From NCBI RefSeq assembly GCF_900104395.1, contig NZ_FMXX01000010.1: a stretch of DNA of 64,000 nt. The stretch is one strand, 5' to 3'. Below, in pieces: positions 34,853 through 44,023 of the stretch. The first letter of the stretch is position 1, and each line of letters starts with the position of its first letter. Source of the DNA: Fusobacterium_C necrophorum. Its GTDB lineage: Bacteria > Fusobacteriota > Fusobacteriia > Fusobacteriales > Fusobacteriaceae. The notes below the pieces were generated by a model. The model did not search any database. It saw only the letters and a list, made by a program, of their open reading frames with translations, and was not told where the DNA came from. The translations under genes and the position numbers were made by a program.

Positions 34853-35165
34853 GATCATCTTAAAATATTTCAACACATCAAAAATAACTTCTTCCTTTTC
34901 AATTTGGACTGTGGAACTTTTTGATTCTCGCTCTTTGAAATATTATAGCGTTTCCTAACTTCCAAACAATGCTTTCTCTTCATCTGTTCAACATAAAGTG
35001 TAGACACTTTAAACTCAAAATTCTCCAAAACATAATTTTGAATTTATTCATAGTCTGCCTTACCCTCTGCAAAGGTAATATCCATCTCCTCAAATGAAAA
35101 CTTTACGCTAATATGCTTTTTTGAATCTAGTTTTAAGAGTAACTTGATTAATTCGAAATACAAAT
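34853..35165 (-). repeat. Copy A of a decayed RlmD C-terminal extension
   Basis: Minus-strand frames with frameshifts and stops read KKHISVKFSFEEMDIT, AEGKADYE, then after a stop IQNYVLENFEFKVSTLY and YNISKSENQKVPQ. This is the C-terminal extension found in many clostridial 23S rRNA uracil methyltransferases (RlmD/RumA). The DNA matches copy B at 38983-39240, including 53 identical bases (34993-35045) and 41 identical bases (34908-34948). The remaining sequence to 35381 is A/T-rich, with no gene seen. Confidence 0.7.
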
Positions 35166-35381
35166 ATTTATATAATCTTAACTTATTACTATATTTAATC
35201 TCTAACAAACAAAGTATTCTTATCTAGAATAATTAAGCCCTAAATAGGTTTACAATATATTTTCCCGATTGCCTAAGTTTAATAAATCATATCTTTGTAA
35301 AATTCATCTGCGATTATAAGAGTATTTCCTTATAAAAACCATCTAAAAAATATTTATAATCAAGTCGTTTCCCTATGATGT

Positions 35382-36128
35382 TCAATAGTCCTTTAACAAA
35401 TTTTCCAACCATTCTATATTAGAAATCGATGGGTTATCTACCACGTCATCAACAAGAGTTGTGTGTGGACACTCAGAACATAATGGATTGTTTCCATTAT
35501 TCCATCCGCCATATCCACCATTATTTTTAATTTCTTTTTCTATTTTTCCATTAACAATTTCAAAGTGTAAAGAAGTTTCATCTGCATAGCCAGTATCTGG
35601 AATAAAACGCTCTGTAAAAGCAAAGTATTTTACCATATTTTCTTCAAGAAACTTGTCGAAATAGTCTTTGCGGATAAAGACAGTTCCACCGATAGGATCT
35701 CTATAATATGAATTCTTATTGTTGTTACATATTATCACTTTTTCTTTATCTTGAGTTTCCCATGATAAATCCGAAATATTCAATTTTAGATTAAAAAATC
35801 TAATAATATTCGATGGTGGTAATACTAATGAAGTCCCCTCAAAAACTTCAGATTGATTATTAATATTTTTTACATTCTTGCAAAGCCAAGGTTTTGATTC
35901 ATTATCAGGATATGAATTCAGATTGCCAATATATTCTTCCAATTCAATGGTCAGATAGCGAGCACTACCATCATCGTATATTGTTTCATTTTCCGAGGAA
36001 CAACACCACAAATCATATGTATCTTTCCATCTTGTTTCATATTTATCTTCTTCATGTAGAGATACTCTACCAGCCAACATTACCCATTTTTGTTTTTTTA
36101 ATTCAACTGTTTCAAGAAGATGCAACAC
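35382..36128 (-). CDS. Unknown protein, probably the detached C-terminal part of the STAND NTPase
   Basis: 248 residues from a TTG codon with no good RBS. I recognise no domain. Visible: RDPIGGTVFIRKDYFDKFLEE, an acidic C-terminal half and a CSECPH pair of Cys near the end. The frame stays open upstream of the TTG, reading DVCWVRNIELTRRN up to the NTPase stop region, and that stretch looks like real protein. The simplest view is that the 855-residue NTPase and this part were one about 1110-residue protein, separated by a frameshift near 36165-36180. Alternatively it is a coupled downstream gene. Confidence 0.55.
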   Translation of the reverse strand: MLHLLETVELKKQKWVMLAGRVSLHEEDKYETRWKDTYDLWCCSSENETIYDDGSARYLTIELEEYIGNLNSYPDNESKPWLCKNVKNINNQSEVFEGTSLVLPPSNIIRFFNLKLNISDLSWETQDKEKVIICNNNKNSYYRDPIGGTVFIRKDYFDKFLEENMVKYFAFTERFIPDTGYADETSLHFEIVNGKIEKEIKNNGGYGGWNNGNNPLCSECPHTTLVDDVVDNPSISNIEWLENLLKDY

Positions 36129-36168
36129 ATTTCTTCTCGTTAATTCAATATTTCGTACCCAACAAACA

Positions 36169-38736
36169 TCACGTTGTACAGGAATTTATTACATAATCCC
36201 CCAGTCTTTCTATAAAATCTTGATATGTTGGAATTGGTGCTGTAATAATAACATCTTCTCCATATTTCAAAGGATCATACACCTCATATCCAATACTGTT
36301 CTGAATATTATTGTATGTTGCAAACTGGTTTGTATAATAGTTGCACATCAAGCTCCCATAATATAATCCTGTTGCAATATCTACACCCTTCATATAAACA
36401 GAATGATGAAAATCTTCTTCACGAATATTCATAGGTTTTCTATCTGCTGAGATATCGTAATATTTGAAAACACATCTAAAAACTTTTTCAAAGCTTTCCA
36501 GAAAAGAATTCATATCCACTGTTTTAATCTCTGCCATAGGCTCTATCTCTAGCATAATTCTATTTTTGAATGCCATCCAACCGCTGCATTTCCCACCACA
36601 TACACAGTCATATTTATTATAAAGATAATTATTTATAGTATTAATTTCATTCTTATCATTTACAAGAAATTTCGTATGCATATCAATATGATCTTTTCCC
36701 CAATATCTAAATGGTAAGAAGTCTTTATTCATAAGATCAACATAGAATAATATATCATTCAAATAATCAGAGACCTCTGCATTATGTTTAAACTTATATA
36801 AATCTTTTCTATTCCACATAATGAATGAATAAGGCGAACCTAGAAATTGAGCAATTCTCCGAATGCTTTTTGCAGTCAAATTTTCTTGTTTAATAATAAT
36901 TTCATTATAAAAATAAACAATTTTTTCCCTGACTTTTTTTATCTGGCTTAAAACATAAATAATAGCTTCTTGAATATATAAGTCTAATATCGTATCATAT
37001 TTCGAAATAAGCTTTTCAACATATCCATCATTCTTTGAAACAACTTCATATAAAAGTTTCATTGCCAAACACCTAACATCTTTGTTTGGTGCTGCACAAC
37101 AAAGTAATGCAAAATAATAAGCTTCTTCGTCTCTTCTATCTACTCTATCATTTAATGTTGTAAAATATAAGATATTCTTAAGTCTGTTCTTTACTTCATT
37201 TTGAAAATGATGTCCAGCCAAGGTGTTAGACAATTCGATTATTCTTTCACGTTTTTCGCAATAATAATCAAATAAATAATTAGTACAATTAAATGGTTTG
37301 TCCGTGAATCCTCCCATTATCATTAGCAGTTCACTATGATTAAGTGGCTTGAAATTATTCTTGAATATATTGATATCATTACTTTTAAAATGAACCTTAA
37401 CCAAAGTCCTAAAGTCAAGACGTTCTATCAAATCTGTATCTTTTAACAAATTCTTGATTTGTTTATAATCAGGCGTTAAATTGTCGAATATCGCAATAAT
37501 CAATGCTTCTTCAAGGCTATACAATGTATCAGCTTTTGATTTTATAATCGAGACTTGTTGCTGATATTTTTTTCCGCTAATATCTTCAAATAGAGATCTA
37601 GCAATTAAAAAATCGGTTAATGAATCAATTGCAAAATAATAATATTTCACACCCTCATAATCATAACCATCCATAAATCCCATTTGCATCATGGATGACA
37701 GAAAATTATTACCTGTTTTTATTAATGATAATAAATTCTTCTCATCAATTCGTTTCTCAACATTCCTATACATCCATTGTGCAACTCTTTTAGTATCTTT
37801 CCATATATCAACACCTTTGCAAGTTAAATTATTCTTAAATGCCCTATTTATTGTGGTCTTTATGTAATGTTCCAAAATATAAGTAATAGACGCAACACCA
37901 TTTTCAATTTCATCCACTATTTTTTCTGATGACAGCACGTTACAAAGCATACTCAATAACAAAGCATTATTTGAATACAAAATATCTTCATATAAGTAGA
38001 CATCCGGAACAGGCAATTTAAGTATTTCATCCAGCGCAGATTCAAATGAAACACCTGGAAACTTATATTCATATTCTGATATTTTTTGATACTTTTTAAG
38101 AATCACATTATCCATTGAATTTGTTCTGTATGATATTATTATTCGTATTCTTGGATATTCCTTAAACTCCGTTAAAATATCTATTAAATTATTCTGTCCT
38201 TCTTCTGACATTTCATTTATTGCATCAAAAATAAAAACAAACCCTTCATCACTTGCTTTTATTATTTCTTCAACATTAATATTGTTTATATTCTTTTCAA
38301 ACTTTCCATATACGCACAAATGCTCAATATTATTCTGCTCCAATTGTTCTTCGAAACATTTTATAAAGTAGCTCTTGCCAATACCTCCTTCTCCTGAAAT
38401 CAAGCAAAAACTATGAAGACTCATATATGTTTCTATTTCATACAGGCTTAATCCATACCATGATCCTTTCAAATTCTGTATATCTGATATTTTTTTTGCT
38501 ATTTCTTCTAGGAAAGCTGACTTTTCAGAAAAAAATGCATCATACGTTGCCAACACTTTTTCTAAGGATGATATTTCATGTTCTGCTTCCTTATCTTCTT
38601 TATATCTTCTAATTTTCGGAAGTTCTCCCATAAGATAATCCATAAACTCTGGATTTTCCCATTCCATGACATAAGCAGTATTACTAATTGCATTCATTCT
38701 ATCTTTTTGATTTTTATTCAATGCTCTGTAATTCAT
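36169..38736 (-). CDS. STAND/NACHT-like P-loop NTPase, candidate defence sensor
   Basis: 855 residues. Walker A GEGGIGKS (115-122) follows a predicted N-terminal helical region. Walker B FVFIFDAINE (about 166-174) and a sensor-like IIISYRTN strand fit NACHT/STAND NTPases. After about 350 the protein is helical and repeat-like (ALLCCAAPNKDVRCLAMKLL suggests HEAT-type units), a typical ligand-sensing arm. GGAGAAAGGAGG precedes the ATG. STAND NTPases of this build act in bacterial immunity (Avs and relatives). No nuclease or other effector domain is evident at the N-terminus. It lies between two copies of an rlmD relic. Confidence 0.72.
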   Translation of the reverse strand: MNYRALNKNQKDRMNAISNTAYVMEWENPEFMDYLMGELPKIRRYKEDKEAEHEISSLEKVLATYDAFFSEKSAFLEEIAKKISDIQNLKGSWYGLSLYEIETYMSLHSFCLISGEGGIGKSYFIKCFEEQLEQNNIEHLCVYGKFEKNINNINVEEIIKASDEGFVFIFDAINEMSEEGQNNLIDILTEFKEYPRIRIIISYRTNSMDNVILKKYQKISEYEYKFPGVSFESALDEILKLPVPDVYLYEDILYSNNALLLSMLCNVLSSEKIVDEIENGVASITYILEHYIKTTINRAFKNNLTCKGVDIWKDTKRVAQWMYRNVEKRIDEKNLLSLIKTGNNFLSSMMQMGFMDGYDYEGVKYYYFAIDSLTDFLIARSLFEDISGKKYQQQVSIIKSKADTLYSLEEALIIAIFDNLTPDYKQIKNLLKDTDLIERLDFRTLVKVHFKSNDINIFKNNFKPLNHSELLMIMGGFTDKPFNCTNYLFDYYCEKRERIIELSNTLAGHHFQNEVKNRLKNILYFTTLNDRVDRRDEEAYYFALLCCAAPNKDVRCLAMKLLYEVVSKNDGYVEKLISKYDTILDLYIQEAIIYVLSQIKKVREKIVYFYNEIIIKQENLTAKSIRRIAQFLGSPYSFIMWNRKDLYKFKHNAEVSDYLNDILFYVDLMNKDFLPFRYWGKDHIDMHTKFLVNDKNEINTINNYLYNKYDCVCGGKCSGWMAFKNRIMLEIEPMAEIKTVDMNSFLESFEKVFRCVFKYYDISADRKPMNIREEDFHHSVYMKGVDIATGLYYGSLMCNYYTNQFATYNNIQNSIGYEVYDPLKYGEDVIITAPIPTYQDFIERLGDYVINSCTT

Positions 38737-38982
38737 AAAAACCTCCTTTCTCCAAAATAATTTGTATTTTATTTCATAAGCTCACCATATCTTAAACTAC
38801 TGTCTTATCTACATTTCATATATCGCCCAAAATATCTAAGTGCCTCCATAATTAACTATTTCCTTCTCGGTTGTACATTTAAACTACTTTGAATCCTCTG
38901 ATTTTTGATTATTGTAGCTTTTTTCGGCATCAAGATAACACATTCTCTCAACCTTTGAATACATTATTATTTCATATCAGGA

Positions 38983-39240
38983 CATCATCTTAAAATACTT
39001 CAACGCATCCAGAATAGATTCATTGGGCACTGTGGAACTTTTTGATTCTCGCTCTTTGAAATATTATAGTGTTCCCTAACAACTAAAACATATTTCTTCT
39101 TCATCTGTGCAATATAAAGTGTAGACACTTTAAACTCAAAATTCTCCAAAACATAATTTTGAATTTGTTCATAAGTATTTCTACTCCCAGCGCTTGTTAA
39201 TCCATTTCATTAATTAAACTTCCATACTAATGTGTCATTT
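38983..39240 (-). repeat. Copy B of the RlmD extension relic, directly downstream of rlmD
   Basis: In several frames the minus strand after the rlmD stop reads HISMEV, NTYEQIQNYVLENFEFKV, STLYIAQMKKKY, then REHYNISKSENQKVPQCP. These are the parts, in order, of the C-terminal extension of clostridial-type RlmD, now broken by stops and shifts. The copy begins within bases of the rlmD stop codon. Identical 53- and 41-base blocks are shared with copy A. The DNA between 38737 and 38982 holds no gene that I can see. Confidence 0.7.
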
Positions 39241-40599
39241 TTAATCTGATTTGGAAAGCAACACCACACACTCCACATGTGAAGTTTGAGGAAACATATC
39301 AAAAGGCTGAATTTCTTCGACTTGATAACCACAGTCTGCCATAATTTTCAAATCCCTTGCAAGAGTGGAAGGATTGCAAGAAATATAGACCATTTCCGGA
39401 ATCCCCACTTCCGCCACCTTTCGTAAAATAGATTCTTCAATTCCTTTTCGAGGAGGATCAAAGACAATGGCATCCAATTGCTTTCCTTCTTTTAACAATC
39501 TATCCAGTTCCACTTCCACAGCTCCACAGATAAAATCAATATTCGTAATCCGATTTTCTTTTGCTGTTTTTTCTCCATCCCGTGAAGCCGATTCTACAAT
39601 CTCAATAGCATAGACCTTCTTTGCTCTTTTCGATAATAACATTCCTATGGTTCCGGTACCGGAATAGGCATCTACGACATTCTTATTCTCTATATCAGGA
39701 ATCAAAGAAAGGGCTTTCTCATACAAATGTTTTGTTTGGGGTACATTGATTTGAAAAAAAGAAGTCGGAGAAATATGAAATTCTATTCCGAACAATTCTT
39801 CCTTTAACGTTTTTTCTCCCCAAATACAGATATTTTTATCTCCTAAAACAACATTGGTTTTTTTGGTATTGAAAGAAAGATAGAGCGACTTCAATTCCGG
39901 AATTCTCTGTGTCATCTCTAATAAAATTCTTTTCAAAGATTCTTCCAGCTTTTTCGTATTGACCACAAGCACTAACATTGCTTCTTGAAAAGAGTTCGTT
40001 CTTACCATAATATTTCGTAGCAGTCCCTGATGTTTCTTTTCATCATAAACTGTCAATTTTTCTTCATTTGCAATCATTTTAAAGACCTCAATGATTCGAT
40101 TTCCCAGTTTGGAATTTAGCATATTTTCTTCCACTTCAAAAACTTCATGAGATCTTTTCTGAAAAAATCCTGAAATAATTTTTCCTTTCTTCTGTGAGAA
40201 CGGCTCTATCACCTTATTTCGATAATTTTTTTCTTCCGGACTGGGCAAACAATCCAAGACAAGCTTTGCATTTAATTTTCCAATTTTTTCGATGACTTCT
40301 TTCACCATGTTGGTTTTACATCGTAACTGTGCTTCATATTTGAGCATTGCAAAATCACAACCTTGAAAGTCTTCGAAGGTGATTTTGTCTGTTTTCACTC
40401 TGTCTTTTCCCGCCTTGATAAGCTTGGTTACCAAAGCCCTCGCATAATTCTTCTTCACGGAAATGACTTCCGCTTCTACGACATCCCCTATACTTGTCAT
40501 AGGTACAAAAATGGCGAATCCTTGGAAATACCCAAGACCTTCGCCACCAAATACAATCTTTTCAATTCTTAACTCTATTTTTTGAGAAAGTTTTACCAT
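39241..40599 (-). CDS. rlmD: 23S rRNA (uracil-C5)-methyltransferase, RlmD/RlmCD type
   Basis: 452 residues from the ATG at 40599, which has CGGAGG upstream; an earlier in-frame ATG at 40626 lies in the previous gene. An N-terminal TRAM domain (KIELRIEKIVFGGEGLGY), central domain, and C-terminal Rossmann methyltransferase follow, with VDAYSGTGTIGMLL, FDPPRKG and SCNPSTLARDL; the Cys of SCNP is the nucleophile. The Fe-S Cys cluster is reduced (FQGCDFAML instead of CGGC). Last gene of the pnp-rimO-pgsA-rsmH-ftsL run. Its 3' end borders accessory DNA. The stop comes just before the relic of a C-terminal extension. Confidence 0.92.
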   Translation of the reverse strand: MVKLSQKIELRIEKIVFGGEGLGYFQGFAIFVPMTSIGDVVEAEVISVKKNYARALVTKLIKAGKDRVKTDKITFEDFQGCDFAMLKYEAQLRCKTNMVKEVIEKIGKLNAKLVLDCLPSPEEKNYRNKVIEPFSQKKGKIISGFFQKRSHEVFEVEENMLNSKLGNRIIEVFKMIANEEKLTVYDEKKHQGLLRNIMVRTNSFQEAMLVLVVNTKKLEESLKRILLEMTQRIPELKSLYLSFNTKKTNVVLGDKNICIWGEKTLKEELFGIEFHISPTSFFQINVPQTKHLYEKALSLIPDIENKNVVDAYSGTGTIGMLLSKRAKKVYAIEIVESASRDGEKTAKENRITNIDFICGAVEVELDRLLKEGKQLDAIVFDPPRKGIEESILRKVAEVGIPEMVYISCNPSTLARDLKIMADCGYQVEEIQPFDMFPQTSHVECVVLLSKSD

Positions 40600-40609
40600 G
40601 ATTCCTCCG

Positions 40610-40870
40610 TTATTCACTGACTTCAAAATATTTGATTTCTTCCGCCATTACCATTCCCTTCTTTTCTTCCATATTCTTTTTTATGGCAGCCAAATCAAGT
40701 TTTTTATCATACTCCATGACCTTCCGATTCAAGAGTTTAATATTATTATCCAATTCTGTTTTTTTATCGTGAAGTTCCTGCTCCAAGGACATAATCTGCA
40801 TTAAAAAATATCCGTGTATTCCCCAGATAATTCCGACAATTACTCCCATTAAAATAAATGCTTTTTTCAT
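40610..40870 (-). CDS. ftsL: FtsL/DivIC-like division protein
   Basis: 86 residues: a single transmembrane helix (about 4-22) then a coiled coil rich in Leu, Glu and Lys (LEQELHDKKTELDNNIKLLNR, read as heptads). Its ATG overlaps the rsmH stop (ATGA), the classical rsmH-ftsL arrangement of the division cluster. The protein is short and poorly conserved, so the name rests on size, topology and position. Confidence 0.65.
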   Translation of the reverse strand: MKKAFILMGVIVGIIWGIHGYFLMQIMSLEQELHDKKTELDNNIKLLNRKVMEYDKKLDLAAIKKNMEEKKGMVMAEEIKYFEVSE

Positions 40871-41808
40871 GCTAACCTCTCTACGATCCTTAATTTTGAA
40901 GAATGTGCCCGATTATTTTTCCCCACTTCTTCTTCTGAGGGAAGAATCGGTTTTTTGGTTATAATTTTTACCTTCGCCTTTCCTCCACAAACACAGACAG
41001 GTAATTCCGGAGGACACTTACAAGCCCTTGCCAAATCTTTAAAAACTGTTTTTACAAGACGGTCTTCCAAAGAATGAAAGGTAATAATTGCCAATCTTCC
41101 TTTGGGTTTCAACAATTCTACCGATTTTTGAATTGCCGTTTCCAACACTTCCAACTCTCGATTCACTTCCATTCGAATCGCCTGAAAGGTTTTTTTTGCA
41201 GGATGCTTAGCGGCTCGTTCCGGATAGGCTCTTTTGATAATGGCAACCAATTCTCCTGTCGTTTCAATGGGTTTTTCCTTTCGATTTTCACAGATAAAGG
41301 CAGCTATTTTTTTCGCATATCTTTCTTCTCCATACTCAAATAAAATACGAACCAAGTCTTGCTCCGCATACTGATTTACCACTTCATAGGCGGACAGCTC
41401 CTGTTCGGCATTCATTCTCATATCCAATTTTGCATCATAACGATAAGAAAAACCTCGTTCTCCATCATCCAATTGTGTCGAAGAAACTCCGATATCCATT
41501 AAAATTCCATCTACCTTATCCAAGCCTGCCAAATAAGAAACAATGTCGATATTTTCAAAATTATTTTGAAAAACACTCCATTGTTTTCCATATTTTTCCA
41601 ATCTTTTCTTGCAAAAAGCAATGGCACTTGCATCCTGATCAATAGAAATCAATCTTCCTTTTTCCGATAAACGCTTCAAAATTCCTTCAGAATGGCTTCC
41701 CCCTCCTAGGGTGCAGTCGATATAAATACCATCAGGATTCCACAGCAAATTTTCCAAAGTTTCTTCATATAAGACGGGAATGTGATATTCATTTCCAATT
41801 TCCTGCAT
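40867..41808 (-). CDS. rsmH: 16S rRNA (cytosine1402-N4)-methyltransferase
   Basis: 313 residues, typical length. Motif I IYIDCTLGGGSHSEGILKRL, then GILMDIGVSSTQLDDGERGFSY read as two motifs, and AIITFHSLEDRLVK near the C-terminus are RsmH signatures. A Cys-containing segment (CKCPPELPVCVCGGKAK) is also usual. It methylates N4 of C1402 in the ribosomal P site. It is coupled to ftsL. Confidence 0.96.
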   Translation of the reverse strand: MQEIGNEYHIPVLYEETLENLLWNPDGIYIDCTLGGGSHSEGILKRLSEKGRLISIDQDASAIAFCKKRLEKYGKQWSVFQNNFENIDIVSYLAGLDKVDGILMDIGVSSTQLDDGERGFSYRYDAKLDMRMNAEQELSAYEVVNQYAEQDLVRILFEYGEERYAKKIAAFICENRKEKPIETTGELVAIIKRAYPERAAKHPAKKTFQAIRMEVNRELEVLETAIQKSVELLKPKGRLAIITFHSLEDRLVKTVFKDLARACKCPPELPVCVCGGKAKVKIITKKPILPSEEEVGKNNRAHSSKLRIVERLA

Positions 41809-41823
41809 ATCGTTTCCCCCTTA

Positions 41824-42099
41824 TTAAAAGTATAACAAGTATGCGATTCTAAAAATAATATTTCGAATCAATTGTATTAAAAAATAGGCAATAATAGGAG
41901 AAATATCAAGAGGGATGTTTCTCATCCAAGGATAGATTGCTCTACGAATCGGTCCCAAAATAGGTTCTGTCACGCTATATACCGCCCTTGTCAAGGCATT
42001 TTCTCCCATCGGGATCCAAGAGAGAACAACTCGTATCAATAATAGAATATTAAATACCTCTACCAATTTATTTACCACATGTAAAATTGTATACACCAA
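41824..42099 (-). CDS. YggT family membrane protein
   Basis: 91 residues with two transmembrane helices flanking the family motif RVVLSWIPMGENALTRAVYSVTEPILGPIRR, seen here in two parts. YggT proteins are small integral membrane proteins linked to division or cell shape and osmotic stress in several bacteria. It lies between pgsA and rsmH. Confidence 0.82.
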   Translation of the reverse strand: MVYTILHVVNKLVEVFNILLLIRVVLSWIPMGENALTRAVYSVTEPILGPIRRAIYPWMRNIPLDISPIIAYFLIQLIRNIIFRIAYLLYF

Positions 42100-42105
42100 T
42101 ACCTC

Positions 42106-42660
42106 CTAACCTAAAAAATAATGTCTTGCCTTTGCTGTATACTCAGCTCCCGACCAAACAGTCAGAATTACAGGAATAATCATCAATATTTCACAAATAG
42201 TATAGTAACTTCCGAACAAATAGATAGAGATTTTTCCTATTAAAAGAGCAATAATGACAACAATCATTTGACTTGTTGTCTTATATTTTCCTAAATTTCC
42301 GGCAGCAATCACTTCCCCTTTTGCTGCTGCCAAAATTCGAATTCCGCTGATTAAAAACTCTCTTGCCAAGACTACAATAGACATCCAAGCAGGCATATAT
42401 TTTAAATCTACAAAAAGAACCAGAGCCGAAATGACCAAAATTTTATCCGCTAAGGGATCCATAATTTTTCCAAAATCTGTAATGAGGTTATATTTCCTTG
42501 CAATATAACCATCGAAAAAATCAGTAAGAGAGGCAACCGAAAAAATAGCAAGGGCTATTATTCGATACCAAAAGCCATGAACATCTGAAGTTTGTAAAAA
42601 ATAAATAAACGGTATTGCAAGTATAAATCTGGCTGTTGTCAATTGATTCGGTAAATTCAC
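42106..42660 (-). CDS. pgsA: CDP-diacylglycerol--glycerol-3-phosphate phosphatidyltransferase
   Basis: 184 residues with six helices. The CDP-alcohol phosphotransferase motif D-G-x2-A-R-x8-G-x3-D-x3-D is complete: DGYIARKY, TDFGKIMDPLAD. It makes phosphatidylglycerol phosphate, the first step to PG and cardiolipin. It starts 12 bp after rimO. Confidence 0.93.
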   Translation of the reverse strand: MNLPNQLTTARFILAIPFIYFLQTSDVHGFWYRIIALAIFSVASLTDFFDGYIARKYNLITDFGKIMDPLADKILVISALVLFVDLKYMPAWMSIVVLAREFLISGIRILAAAKGEVIAAGNLGKYKTTSQMIVVIIALLIGKISIYLFGSYYTICEILMIIPVILTVWSGAEYTAKARHYFLG

Positions 42661-42672
42661 AATATCAACTCC

Positions 42673-44007
42673 TTATTTTTCATTTTGTACAATACGTCCT
42701 ATAAAATCATACTCAAAATTTTGTTCCAATACAACATGAACGATTTCTCCAACCTGTGCAGTTCCCTCTGAGGTCAATACCTTGCCGTCTATATCCAAGG
42801 CCTGTGTTTTCAGTCTTCCTTCCAACATATATTCACTCTCGGAAGAAATGCCGTCAATCAGAACCTCCACTTCTCTTCCTAACAGCTTTCTATTTTTTGC
42901 TTCTGCAATCTCATTCTGTAAATTTATGAGTTCTGCCTGTCGTCTTGCTTTTATTTCCTCCGGCACCTGAGCTTCCATCGTGTAAGCGAGAGTATCTTCC
43001 TCTCGAGAATATTGAAAAACTCCAATATAATCAAACTGAAACTCTTCCACAAAGCTTTTCAGTTCTTCAAATTCTTCTTCCGTTTCTCCTGGAAATCCGA
43101 CAATCAAGCTTGTTCTAAAGACAGCTTCCGGAATTTCTCTTCGAATTTTGTATAGCAATTCTTTGGTCTGTTCTCCTGTAATAGCCCTTCCCATTCTTCT
43201 TAAGACATTGCTGGAAATATGTTGAATCGGAATATCAAAGTACTTACAAATTTTTTCTTCCGTCTTCATCACGGCAATCAATTCATCTGTGATCGATTTC
43301 GGGAACATATAATAACTTCGAATCCAATCTAATTCCTCAATTTTTACCAATTCTCGTAACAAATCAGGAAGAGCTTTCTTCCCGTATCGATCAATTCCAT
43401 ACTCTGTCGTTTCTTGGGCAAGTAAATTTAATTCCCGAACTCCTCCGGCTACCAAATGCCTGGCTTCTTCTAAAATATCTTCTTTGCTTCTACTTCGTAA
43501 ATTTCCTCGCAGTTGTGGAATGATACAGTAGGTACAACGTCTGTTACAACCCTCTGAAATTTTCAAATAGGCGGTATGAGGTGGTGTTGTCAGCAGTCTA
43601 TCGGTATCTGCATTTGGCAAAAAATCAAAACTTTTTGTTTCCACCACTTTCTTATCTTGAAGAATTTCATCCACAACTCTTTCAATTTTATCGATTTCTC
43701 CCGTTCCTATGACGGCATCAATTTCCGGAATCTCCTGAAGCAATTCCTCTGCATATCTCTGAGCCAAACATCCACAAACTACAATTTTTTTTAAATTTTG
43801 TTGCTTATATTCCGCCACTTCTAAAATGGTTTCAATGGATTCCTTCTTTGCATCTCCAATGAACCCGCAAGTATTGATTAAGACCATATCGGCTTCTTCT
43901 ATGTCATTCGTCAATTGAAAGCCTTTTCGATTGACTAAAATGCCTGTTAAATTTTCACTGTCCACCAAATTTTTACTACAACCTAAGCTTATGAAAGCAA
44001 AATTCAT
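42673..44007 (-). CDS. rimO: Ribosomal protein S12 methylthiotransferase
   Basis: 444 residues. N-terminal UPF0004 domain with SLGCSKNLVDSE, NTCGFIGDAK and CGCLAQRY, three Cys for one Fe-S cluster. The radical SAM domain has CNRRCTYC (CxxxCxxC). A TRAM domain is at the C-terminus. The SLGCSKNxVDSE start separates RimO from MiaB. It adds a methylthio group to Asp of S12. Ends 12 bp before pgsA and begins 16 bp after pnp. Confidence 0.95.
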   Translation of the reverse strand: MNFAFISLGCSKNLVDSENLTGILVNRKGFQLTNDIEEADMVLINTCGFIGDAKKESIETILEVAEYKQQNLKKIVVCGCLAQRYAEELLQEIPEIDAVIGTGEIDKIERVVDEILQDKKVVETKSFDFLPNADTDRLLTTPPHTAYLKISEGCNRRCTYCIIPQLRGNLRSRSKEDILEEARHLVAGGVRELNLLAQETTEYGIDRYGKKALPDLLRELVKIEELDWIRSYYMFPKSITDELIAVMKTEEKICKYFDIPIQHISSNVLRRMGRAITGEQTKELLYKIRREIPEAVFRTSLIVGFPGETEEEFEELKSFVEEFQFDYIGVFQYSREEDTLAYTMEAQVPEEIKARRQAELINLQNEIAEAKNRKLLGREVEVLIDGISSESEYMLEGRLKTQALDIDGKVLTSEGTAQVGEIVHVVLEQNFEYDFIGRIVQNEK

Positions 44008-44023
44008 TCTGTTTGTTCCTCTC

